From Synanceia verrucosa (lineage: Eukaryota; Chordata; Actinopteri; Perciformes; Synanceiidae): a DNA stretch of 64,000 nt. Of this stretch, positions 1 through 10,376 are shown one piece after another. Where the stretch lies: positions 22,930,169-22,994,168 of the forward strand of contig CM056556.1 in NCBI GenBank assembly GCA_029721515.1, given 5' to 3'. Position numbers and translations under genes: made by a program. A model generated the notes under the pieces. The model was not told the DNA's origin. It saw only the letters and a program-made list of their open reading frames with translations, and searched no databases. Positions within the stretch are counted from its first letter, which is position 1, and every line of letters starts with the position of its first letter.

Positions 1-25
1 GAATCTGCTGTTTGTTTTCCATAAG

Positions 26-3000
26 AGCATTGAAGATTTTGATCCCGATCACCACCAGACGAGCCCTGCGGCTGTCTGGCCACAGCCCCGTCCACTCTGC
101 CGCTGACGGAGGACACAGTCATTGCCTGGAGCTCCTGCTGCAAAAAGGCTTCGATGTCAATGCGCAGTTAGCACCTCACATTTCTGAAAATTATGGAGAC
201 ATGAGAAAAAGCCCGCTGTATTTTGCTGTTTCCAACGGGGACGCAACCTGTACTGAGATTCTACTGAAGTCAGGAGCCAAACCTGACCTGGACCCACTGT
301 GCTGCCTACTGGTGGCGGTCAGGTCGGGGCGCTACAAGATTGTGAAGCTGCTGCTGGCAGCCAAAGCAGATGTGAACTGTTACTTCACGGTGGTCAACAA
401 CACAATGTTTCCTACGGCAATGCAGTACTGCCTGAAGGACGAGGTGATGATGAGGCTGCTGCTCAACAACGGCTACGACGCAGAGAAGTGTTTCTGTTGT
501 AACCATGATGACAACTGGGACAACCTGAGTGAGACTGACTACTCACAAGATCAGGACGGAAAAGTTACTGTGAGTTCTTGTAAATACTTGAACTATGAAG
601 CTCTTTCAATGAAAATTTGCATGAATTCCACAGTAAGGTACAAGGTGTTCAGCTATACTTACACCTTTCCTGATTTCTGCATGTCATCTGCATGTTATGC
701 ATCTTGTATTGACTGCAATGTAAACACATTTGCATATAAAGTTGAGAGAGAGAGTGACATAGTATAAAACAGTGTTTCCCAACCCTGCTCCTCAGGGCAC
801 ACTATCCTGCATATTTTAGATGTAACCCTGCTGCCCTGAGGACCAGGGTTGGGAAACACTGGTATAAAAAGTGAAAGAGACCACTTTTATTGGGTGGGTC
901 ACCAGACTTTTTTTTTTAAGCAGGAGACTTGGGACCGGCGTTTTTTTTTTTTTTTTTTTACATGATAATTTTCATACTTTTTTAAGACTGGTTTGTGACG
1001 TGTTTTCAGTAGTTGAGTTGATTTCTGTACACATTTTAAGGCCAACATATCTAAATGCTTTTTGGGCCTGAATTTAAATCAGTGTAAAGTTTAGCTCAGT
1101 TCCTACTGGCTCCCATGTAATTTCAACGCTGCCCTTGACCTTGAAAGAAAGCTAATTAGTTCCTCTAAATATTCAATGTGGCTCAATATTGAACTGAACC
1201 AAAAATTGGTGGAGGGGGGATTATGGTGTGGGTTGTGTTCAAGTGCTGGGCTTGGCCCCTTAGTTCCAGTGAAAGGAACTCTGAATGCTTCAGCATACCA
1301 AGACATTTTGGACAATTCCATCCTTCCAACTTTGTGGGAACAGTTTGGAGCTGGCCCCTTCCTCTTCCAACATGACTGTGCACCAGTGCACAAAGCAAGG
1401 TCCATAAAGACATGGATGACAGAGTCTGGTGTGGATGAAGCAATTGTCTTGGAGTCTTTCGACACATCTCTCGCTAGTTTTTTTTCGAGAGACTTTGAAA
1501 TCTTTTGCTTCCTGTGTTAGAGCTGTGTTAAAAAAAATATTTGCTCGAACAGCACTTAGGAAATACTTTAAAAAAAAAATCAAATTTTCATAGTAATAAT
1601 AATAATTATAATGGCTTGGATTTATATAGCGCCTTTCATGATGCTCAAAGCGCTTTACAGAAACCAGTATTCATTCACAGCAGTCATACCGGTGGTGGTA
1701 AACTACACTGTAGCCACAGCTGCCCTGGGGCAGATTGACAGAAGCGTGGCTGCCATTTTGCACCTACGACCCCTCCGACCACCACCAACTTTCACGCACA
1801 TTCACACCCATTCATACAAGACAATGTGAGTAAAGGGCCTTGCCCAGGGACAACGCCAACGATGACAATGACAGAGCTGGATTCAAACCACCAACCCTTC
1901 AGTTATTGGATGCCCAGTCTACCACTGAGCCACAGCATCTCAAGTGTACGACTCTTCAACTCCTCCTCACAGAGATGGACTCACATTCACTTTTTCACCT
2001 GCACTTCATCTTATCTTTATCTACTGCATACCTGTGTGCTATTTTTCACTTTATTATGTTTATATCTATGCAATTGGTTACTTGAATTCCCCACGGGATT
2101 AATAAAGCATCTGTCTCTATCTATCTGAATGACACACAGAAAGCAACATACTATTGATATATGAAAAACCCCAAATACTCTCTCATGATGCAGATTTTTT
2201 TTTATTCGTTATGCTATGTACAAACATTCCTGGAAACTGTTTTGCGCAATGGGATTATTGATTTTTAGTTTATTATTGAATGTGATCAATCTGATCAATT
2301 TCATAGTTGTGAATTAGGGCCTTCATTATTTGGAGTAAATATCTTGTCAAGTACAGTTGACTGCAGCTGTTAAAGGGGAAATGCTGTTTTTTACAAATTG
2401 GACCTTATTTCTGGGATAAAATACTGTCATTTACTCACCTATATTACTCACCGCATCATTTACTAAGGACCCCGAGTGCCCACCTATGTGGCCTTCACAG
2501 TGCCTGAACTAAAACAAAGCATGTATGTGTATTACCGCTTTCACACTGAAATTAGCACAATATTGTCGACGTGGGATTTTCTAATCCGCGTGGACATGGC
2601 TCGGATTGGCATTTGGCCTCTTTCACAGTGCCAGGTGACGAGGCTCTGACCTCCAGCTGTGAGAGCTGCGTGCCTGTTTTTTCATCCCTCTCATACGTCA
2701 TTACGTTGACAACGTCATCATTACAGATTCAAGTGTGCCGGAACACAGCGAGGTAAACAGTGGACAGCACGGACATGAGCGAGTCATATGTTAACTTTGT
2801 TGTTCCGTGCGTTACAATTTGTCCCTTTTGCAAAGTGTACAAACCCAGTGAAGTACTAATACTAATACTGGTACTAATGCATACTGCCATGATCAATAAA
2901 AAAGGTGCGCCAGATCACTGCATAAGCTGTATATAAACATGGTCGCATAGTTCACACTGGGATTCCCCAATCGGTGGTATTTCCCCAGAATGATGTGCTC

Positions 3001-4173
3001 TCATGCCCTGCGATGGGGTGGCGACTTGTCCAGGGTGTACCTTGCCTTACGCTCTAAGACAGCTGGGATAGGCTCCAGCCCCCCGTGACCCTATGAGGAT
3101 AAGCGGTAGAAGATGGATGGATGGATGGATGGATGTGCTGTTATTAAAGATGATGTCGCTACACATTTGATTTGTTTGATTGAATAAAATCTCTGTCCTT
3201 CAGAGATTGGTCTCTGGAGATCAACAGATAGACAGATAGACTGATCTGATGAATGAGCAGCTCTGCAGCTCTGGAGCTTCACAGTGACAGTCTGACAGGC
3301 TGCTCAGTGACTAAAGCAGGACGTGACAGGCAGATACATCAACGTCATCGGGTAAATAGCGAGTCGACGTGGGTCAACGCAGCTCAGCTTTCACATTGTA
3401 GCCGATCTGATCCGAGCCAATAAACTCCCGGGTAGATTGCTGAGTCGTTGACTCATGTCCAAATGCCGCTTCGACCCTTTCACAGTACATGAAAATGCAC
3501 CCTTCATGCAGTGTGAAGGCCACATAGGTGGGCACTAGGGGTCCTAAGTAAATGAGAGTAGCAGACTGTTCACAGACTTACTTTAGCATTTATATACTTG
3601 CAAATTTTGAAAGGTGAACCAAAAGGATTAAGTAAGGGGACTGAATTGATCAGCTGGCACCAAATCAAAGGATATTACATCAAAATAAATGTGTGTGTTC
3701 CCTTCTCTATACTTGTGTTAAAACAGAATAACTGTCTTGTTATCCAGTTTTGTGATTTCGTCAGTGTTTCCTGGCTGGTGAACCTGGTGGGCCGAGTCGT
3801 GTCGATCCTTCTCGAATACGTCGGTCAGGTTTCTCTCTGCTGCAAACTGACAAAGATCTTGGAGACACACAAGGAGTGGCCTCACATTCAAAGGACTACA
3901 CGTGAGTTATGGTAAAAATGAAATAATAAGCTGCTGTTGCACATCAGAAATGAAAAGACACAGACTGAGAGCATGTTTCATATCACTTTAGTCTGCTGTT
4001 CTCTGTGATCTCCAGGTAACCCTCGCTCTCTGTCTCACCTGAGCAGAGTGGTGATCAGGAAACACTTGAGCTGCAGCAGTCTGATGTCTGTCCAGTTGCC
4101 CAACAGGCTGAAGGACTACCTGCTGTTCAAAGAGAATGACCTGTACGCTAAAATCATCTGCGGGGAGGACTGA
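26..4173 (+). CDS. asb15: Ankyrin repeat and SOCS box protein 15, 3' part (three exons; 5' end outside window)
   Basis: ASB15 is a muscle-enriched substrate receptor of Elongin B/C-Cullin-5 ubiquitin ligases: ankyrin repeats bind the substrate and the SOCS box binds the ligase. Exons seen: about 26-569 (a pyrimidine-rich acceptor precedes position 26; donor GTGAGT at 570), 3748-3901 (acceptor TATCCAG) and 4016-4173 (stop TGA at 4171). The frame is kept across both junctions; the second splits an Arg codon. The first exon holds ankyrin repeats (HSPVHSAADGGHSHCLELLL, then SPLYFAVSNGD) and the ASB15-typical stretch ALKDEV-like 'YCLKDEVMMRLLLNNGYD'. The second holds FCDFVSVSWL, matching FCEVITLSWL of human ASB15 as I recall it. 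The third holds the SOCS box: NPRSLSHLSR as BC box and LPNRLKDYLLF as Cul5 box. The N-terminal repeats lie before the window. The neighbour lmod2 supports ASB15 over the related ASB14 or ASB10. Confidence 0.9.
770..861. mobile_element. 92-bp hAT-type MITE with 8-bp target duplication
   Basis: The element begins CAGTGTTTCCCAACCCTG and ends with its reverse complement, giving terminal inverted repeats of about 30 bases with one or two mismatches and a short AT-richer centre. It is flanked by a perfect 8-bp direct repeat GTATAAAA (762-769 and 862-869). An 8-bp duplication and CAGTG-type termini are hallmarks of hAT transposons. With no coding capacity it must have been moved by a transposase supplied elsewhere. 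It lies in the asb15 intron. Confidence 0.85.
1196..1442 (+). pseudogene. Tc1/mariner-like transposase fragment
   Basis: Translation gives part of a Tc1-family DDE transposase core: the stretch AGLGPLVPVKGTLNASAYQD, then LPTLWEQFG, then FLFQHDCAPVHKARSIKTWM with the second catalytic Asp in HDCAPVHKA. The N-terminal DNA-binding domain, first Asp, C-terminal part and terminal repeats are missing. Similarity stops abruptly after 'TESGVDE'. It is a dead remnant inside the asb15 intron. The residues are typical of fish Tc1 elements; the exact family was not determined. Confidence 0.8.
1592..1938 (-). mobile_element. tRNA-derived SINE with L2-like tail, reverse orientation
   Basis: Read on the minus strand, it opens with GTGGCTCAGTGGTAGACT (Pol III A box) and, about 40 bases later, GGTTTGAATCC (B box), as in a tRNA. 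It ends with AAAGCGCTTTGAGCATCATG, then GGCGCTATATAAATCC and a run of ATT triplets. That tail resembles L2-clade LINE 3' ends, so the SINE was probably mobilised by an L2 partner. The family name is not assigned. Confidence 0.65.
1939..2127 (+). repeat. 3' tail of a non-LTR retrotransposon
   Basis: A T-rich stretch ends GGGATTAATAAAGCATCTG followed by several TCTA units. 'GGGAT(C/T)AATAAAG' plus a short tandem repeat is a common teleost LINE 3' terminus. No coding sequence remains, so this is a heavily 5'-truncated copy next to the SINE. Confidence 0.5.
2457..3554. mobile_element. Non-autonomous DNA transposon with ~45-bp terminal inverted repeats
   Basis: The left end CATTTACTAAGGACCCC, continuing as GTGCCCACCTATGTGGCC, is repeated inverted at the right end with only two mismatches over about 45 bases. 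The interior is about 1.1 kb, has no long ORF, and carries a nested retroposon at 3000-3131. The target duplication is not clear, so the superfamily is not assigned. Confidence 0.7.
3000..3131 (+). mobile_element. 5'-truncated copy of the ATGG-tailed SINE family
   Basis: The sequence matches the last ~130 bases of the longer copies at 13121-13464 and 25744-26100, including CTTGTCCAGGGTGTACC, GCTGGGATAGGCTCCAGC and the ATGG tail. It is flanked by GATGTGCT on both sides (2992-2999 and 3132-3139), an 8-bp target duplication consistent with retroposition. It sits inside the 2457-3554 DNA transposon, so it inserted later. Confidence 0.75.
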
Positions 4174-4191
4174 GGATCTCATCTATTGAGT

Positions 4192-4197
4192 ATTAAA
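4192..4197 (+). promoter_or_regulatory. Candidate asb15 polyadenylation signal (ATTAAA)
   Basis: ATTAAA lies 19 bases after the asb15 stop codon. It is the commonest variant of AATAAA, but such a short 3'UTR would be unusual, so a more distal site may be used. Confidence 0.3.
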
Positions 4198-4293
4198 TGC
4201 CAGTAATGATGTGGTTTGTGTCACAGGGCCTGCATTTATTTAACATCCACGAATTACACCTAAGAATGCTTATAGCTACAGCCTGTCATGTTA

Positions 4294-4767
4294 TGGCGCT
4301 TTTCCACTACACAGTAATGACACGGCATGGTACAGCCCAGTTTTGGTGCTTTTCCATTGCAATTGAGTACCTCATAGCATGTCCTCGGAGTGCGAAACTG
4401 CCATGACCTCATTTACATGCGACAGAAAACCGGGAAGAAGAAGAAGAACAACACTACTATCACAAACAATGGAGGACACTGAAACGATCATGTATTTGTT
4501 GCTCACTCTGTGGCTTTTTGTCTCCAGTTGGCGGGGCTGGGTTGTGCTTGGCTTTTACAGTCTAGTCGGATGTCGCCCATCCAATGACGCGTCCAGTGAC
4601 GACACTCGTTCGCCAATCAGTGGAAGGCAGTCGGCTGTTTTGGTTGTGCTTCGGCTCGCTTGGAACCAGGGCTGAGGAGGTATGAAAAGTACCAGGTATG
4701 AGGTACTAGTGGAAAAGCACCACAACCGTGTAGCCGTACTGTTCATCACACCTGTGGAAAAGCGCCA
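4294..4767. mobile_element. 474-bp MITE, PIF/Harbinger- or ISL2EU-like
   Basis: The left end TGGCGCTTTTCCACTACAC and right end GTGGAAAAGCGCCA are inverted repeats, flanked by TTA on both sides (4291-4293 and 4768-4770). Because the end is itself part of ATGGCGC...GCGCCAT, the duplication can also be read as AT. TTA fits PIF/Harbinger and AT fits ISL2EU. There is no transposase ORF. Second-order repeats of GTGCTTTTCCA occur inside both arms. Confidence 0.7.
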
Positions 4768-7700
4768 TTAGAGAGTTAGAAAGAGAGCTAGCAAGTTTCG
4801 AAAGCGGCACCTCCTCTCAGCTTTGTCTGTGTTCCACCCCCTCCTCTCCCTCCCATCAGTGCTCCGTCCAGAGCCACGCCCCCTCAAACTTGAACCAACC
4901 ATCTGGAGGATTCGTCAGAGAGAGCCAATATGCTACACCACCACAGTTGTAAAACCTCTGGGTGCGTGAGCAGGACAGACATGGAGGCATCTGATTGGTT
5001 CTTTCCATTTGGACCATATTGCTGTTGATTGGTCAATGTTTTTACAGTTCTGCAGCTGCAACATAGGTCTGATTCTTTTCCTTCCGTTTCCTGAATACTT
5101 AGTGTATTGGCTGCTCTCATGATGGAAGGACCATTTCATCCAGTATAACAAAAAAGTGCTTCTGAACAAAATGACACTATAGCTTTAAGAGACAATTACT
5201 GTAAGTAAAACAATTTGAGCAATAAAACACTTAAAACACCAGCGGGTAGTTACTGATCAGTCACTTCCTTACTATATGAAGTGGCTCTGAGTTTTGGGAC
5301 TCAAGTGTTGAGGGAAGTTATGACTCTATTTGTGGAAAATATAACAGACCAGCTGTTGTACTAAAAGCAGACATGGCTAAATAATGTCAGAGGATCAAAT
5401 AATAGCTTCTACAGTTTTCTAAATAAAGATAAACATGGGGGAATTGGAGTTGCATTTGTACCGGCAGGAATTTAAACCAGGATTAGATCAGAAAACTCTT
5501 CTTAGTAAAATACGGCAGAACATTCTGAGATGAAATTATAAATTAAGACCTGTCTCCAGTGAAAGTCTTAAATAAAGGCCTGGAGATAAATCAAGGTCCT
5601 GGCCACTGTTTGAGAATGTTCATGTTTCTAACAGTTGAAATGTGTTTATAGTGTATTACACTGTATTAAATTTTTGTGTTATTATAATACATTGCCTGGG
5701 AATCATGAATGTCTGAACAAAGGGGCAACCTCTGCGTCTGACAGATGACATCAATGAGTAGTAAGTAGTAAGTACTGACTCAAAAGAAGTCATGAGCTCA
5801 TAGAAGTCTATGAGAACCTCGCCTCGCCAGAGACGTTCTATATTGTAGAGACAGCCCACTCATATCATTTTGAATGGGGAGATCTGTAACGGCAAAGATG
5901 GCGCCTGTCCCACCTCCTTTCACGAACAAACAATCACGGCACTATCACAGCTGAACCAGAAAAATTATAACCCAATCATGTTGTTTCACCAGTGCATGTG
6001 CACATATAGCTTTTTACAACAGACCAACCTACCTGGTGGCAAGCAGAGCCAGCTGAAAGATCGGCCACAACCAGATCGCAGATTACAGCCATAAAAGACA
6101 CACGAACGTGGCATGTTTGTTTATTTAATGTATGCTATCAAAATGATCAATGTTTTTGCCGCCAAAATATTGTGCAAATAATCTATAAGTATTTATCATT
6201 GGTAAAGGATCATCAAATACTCGTGTTGAAACAACTTAATTCAACAATTGAACAGCATCATGTCAACCTAGTAGGCCAAAAACATTAACTGCTTTCAAAT
6301 CTTTATCTAATTTATTGAATGGGTCATAAGAAATCATGTATTAGACATTAAACTGTCACATCTGTCTGTCGGGTCCATACATCCATGGTGAGGTAGAGCA
6401 GAGCAGATCGGCTTCAGACTGACATGAATTCAGCTGTACAGTGGACTTGGTGTTGTAAAGTTATGCGCAGTGGAGTGCTCCATGTGGAAAAATAGTGTTT
6501 TAAACATCATTCTACAGTAAAGTGTATGTTTTTTGTTTTCTTTTTGTATCTAATTTCACTGGTGATCATGTACATATATTTTTTTTCTGACCTGCTGTCA
6601 CGTTAAAGCATGGATTTGACCATGTCCTCATTCATTTAGATAGAGGTCTGGTCTCCTTGGTCTCCTTGGAGGCATTGCCAAGATGGATGCCGAATGGCAT
6701 TACTTGCCTATAAGGATTTTGGCCTCACTCGCTCCTCCACAGCTCTACCCTCTTGTCAAAATATGGTCATTTCTTGCTCCAAAAACAACACAAAAATAAC
6801 AATAACTAACACCCAAACAATGGGTGACGTCAAGATGACAATCCATGCGGAAATCCAAGGGAAAATCTTGATCTGCTGGGATCACCAAAGTCATTAAAAT
6901 CCGTTCTCTGGCTGAGATAATTCAGCCTGTGGTAGACTCAGAGCAGAGTTGGGTTACTCCCATCTCCATCTGGTGGCCTTTTGAGGTACTGCAGCTGAAC
7001 AAATTTGTCAGCATAAAACACATCAACACATACTGACAGTGAACATATTGAGAAGGTGTGAGCAGATTGACTCTAAACTCAACCTCCTGACCTGCAGAAA
7101 CAACAACAACAACAGCATGGCTCCACATTCTGGCAGGTCACATGAGAACCTGGTAACAGACAGAGGTCACATTGCTTTGAACTACAAACTGTTGACACCA
7201 GCTGGAAGTCGGGCCAGATCAGGCAGCTGTAAATCCAGCAAGTGTGACAATGTGCTCAAGCAAAGCAAACCGTGTATACTGGTAGTTTAAAGCCAGACAA
7301 CAACAAAAAGGAGTATTTCACATATCGCAGGATCCAGCACCTGTTGTGGAGGACTTATGCTATGCCAACAACTGGCTGTGTTTCTGTCTGTTTGGTTAAA
7401 GGTAAAGCATTAGAATTGTTGGCCACCTGGGGACAGAATGAGCTGAAAACACAGTATCTGCTATATTATATTACTTTGTTACCGAAACTCTTTGTGTGGC
7501 AGTCATTTCATAAAACAGAAAGTTCCTGGGTCATATTTTAAGACCCACAGAATATTTTGTACTATGTGTCTGAAAACACAGAATAGCTTAAATGAAAGAA
7601 GAGATTCTAGTTTTTACCTTGTTCTGTTCTTGTATTATCAGAAGTAGAGTAGAGGCCGTCCGGTTTGCTCTCCAATCACGATCATCTCCACTTGCAGGCT

Positions 7701-9564
7701 GCAGGAGACCGCGACTGGTGACCTGCTGCAGAAAAACCACTTTGACATATTATTACGTCAAATTGCACTCAAGCGTCGGATTTTATATGACGTCGAAATA
7801 TATCAATGGCACTCAAATACAACTTAAATACCAAGTTGATTTTTGTAGAAATTATAAAAAAATATCAGTAAGGAAATACAAACTGGTGATGATTTGGAAA
7901 ATGGTCTTCTGAAAGTAATACTTAGTTTTGTACATAACATGCAGAAACCATCATTTTGGTTTTTAATAACTAGCCTGATTTGTAACGGAATGTGTTCTCT
8001 CCGTCTGACTGTACAGTTGGTTGACTGATGCTAATCAGCAATAATCCAGGTCAAAGGTCAACTGTACAGCACATTTAGGATGAGAGTGGTGTTATGTCAC
8101 TCAGAGTCTTTTCACTTCAGACATGTAATATGAGATGACTTCCAAGCAGCTTGTTAAACATGCATCAGTGATGAATGCATGTTGTTACTGAGCTGGGAGG
8201 GTTGTCGCAGCAACCAAACAACACACCATCATTCCTCCAAAAGACTGAAGGTCAGTCCTTACATATCCATACTGATGTAGCTTATGTGACAGCGTATAGG
8301 GGTGGACACAATAATGACAACACCTGCCACATGGTTTATTCAACACAACAGCCCTGCAGGAAATAAACACGAGTTCTGCGAGGAGTGAAATGTTTAGCAT
8401 GTGTTTTAGATTTGTTTTGATTATCATATCATTTAATTATCTATTCATTCTGGGATTATTTTTTCATGAATATAGCTATTGCTGCAGATGTTTTCAATGG
8501 CTAAAATTTCACCTGAGGCTGCTAGAAGTACTCAACTCAACTGAATTCTACTCACATGGTTGACAGACAGACCTTTAGCCCAAATCTGGACAACTGATTA
8601 TTAATTATTACAGCGTGTCACATTCCACTTGTTACTTGCATAGCATCTTTTCAAAATAAGCCTTCAATATGGGTTTACTTAGGTGACGTGTGGAAAAGGA
8701 TGGTTAAAATATGTGGCTGCAGTTTGTAAAGTAAGAAAGTCAGAATATAATTAAACTAAGGTAAGGTACTCCTGTGTATCCTGAGTGAAAGTCCTGTTTC
8801 TTTGACCCAAAAATCTCGTCCCCTCCCCTGCCCTATGCAGACTTTTCTACTTTTTATACTCTGAACATCTCACACAGGTGGTTTCTTTTCTTTACTGTGA
8901 AACTGAAACATTCAGGTGTTTGAGTGTCTGACCCCACACCTCCAATTCTGTAAGAAAGTAGAGGATTAGAGGAGGACAGAATCTGACAACTCCATCTGTC
9001 CTGACTTGACTTGTGTTCTGGTGTAAACAGCATTGCCATCAGTCCTCCTCAGTGCCAGCCAGAGCTGTAAGGAATATAATCCCACCATCCTCTGGGAGAA
9101 TGTGTGTTTTCCTCACAACACCACAACCATGGCTCGTCTCTGCAGCCTGACAAGTTATGCAATGGCGCAGAACTTCATCTCCGATGTCTCCCCACGGCGT
9201 TTTGTTCCTTCTGTTTCTTTCGAGGCACGAGTCGCTGATGAGCTCTCGACACAGGCCACTCAGAGGGCTCACATTCCTGCAGTAAGCCTATCTCATTGAC
9301 CCCCCCCCAAACACCAAACACCCTAAAAAAAGACAAGACAATCAGCGGCATGGTGGCCCTCCCCTTCCTCCCCATCAGGCTTCTCTGGCAGCTGGGACCA
9401 GTAGATGAACAGAGACTCTCTGGTTTGCCACTGTGAACAGATCTGAAGGAACCTCATGGAGGCTAAGTCAATGAGCAGATTCCAGAAGATTTAATCAAGT
9501 ACACAAGGAGATAACAGTACAAGAAGAAGAGTTTAAGAGTTTGTAAAGTGAATCCTAAAAGCAA
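4768..9564. other. asb15-lmod2 intergenic region
   Basis: No gene is supported. ORFs are short, overlap on both strands and lack splice context or recognisable domains. The stretch holds a two-copy repeat (7535-7725), a dispersed-repeat fragment near 6875-6910 and mostly AT-rich single-copy-looking DNA. The lmod2 promoter and its 5' untranslated sequence must lie in the last part, but I could not point to a convincing TATA, MEF2 or CArG site. Confidence 0.5.
7535..7725 (+). repeat. Dispersed repeat, copy 1 (related to 54700-55035)
   Basis: It shares with 54708-54780 an aligned stretch beginning 'AAGACCCAC(A/T)GAATATTTTG' and continuing through 'CTGAAAACACAGA'. It also shares a second block, 'CGATC(A/G)TCTCCACTT', and 'GACCGCGA'. 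The two copies differ by an internal deletion. Confidence 0.55.
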
Positions 9565-9906
9565 ATGAGTACCATGAGTACCTTTGGGTACCACAGGGAG
9601 CTGAAGAAGTATGAGGAGGTGAATGAAGACGAACTGCTGGCCACTCTGTCCTCCGAGGAGCTCCAGGAGCTGGAGAGAGAGCTGGCGGACATGGACGACA
9701 ACGTTCCCATCGGTCTGAGGCAGAAAGACCAGACCACCAAAACCCCAACAGGGAGCTTCGACAGGAACGCTTTGCTGAAATACTGGGAGGATGAGAACAA
9801 GAAGCTGCTGGAGGGTGAGAAGACGGCATCCAACAATGGACAGGTGAGAGAGGACACCCACACTCTGTCTTCAAATTTAACAAGCGTTGAATTGCTAATT
9901 TTAATC

Positions 9907-10000
<94 letters not shown>

Positions 10001-10004
10001 CACA

Positions 10005-10052
<48 letters not shown>

Positions 10053-10090
10053 TGTGTATGTGTATATATATATATATATACACATACACA

Positions 10091-10132
<42 letters not shown>

Positions 10133-10322
10133 TGTGTATGTGTATATATATATATATACACATACACTACTTGAGGAAATGTACTCAGCTACATCCCACC
10201 ACAAGATAAAAAAAATATGGAACATTTTCATGTTTGTTATTTTCACATATAACAGAAGAAAGACTTCATGTATTTTCTAATTATCTGGATTTTATTGAAA
10301 TAGCAACGGACACACACGCACG

Positions 10323-10376
<54 letters not shown>

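Noticed and set aside
1176..1520. 114-residue ORF as a host gene
   Set aside because: It is a truncated Tc1-like transposase without terminal repeats, first catalytic residue or C-terminus.
9533..10246. Ile-Tyr-rich ORFs on both strands
   Set aside because: They are created by reading the TA/CA satellite. The plus-strand one is lmod2 exon 1 read through its donor; the minus-strand one is antisense.
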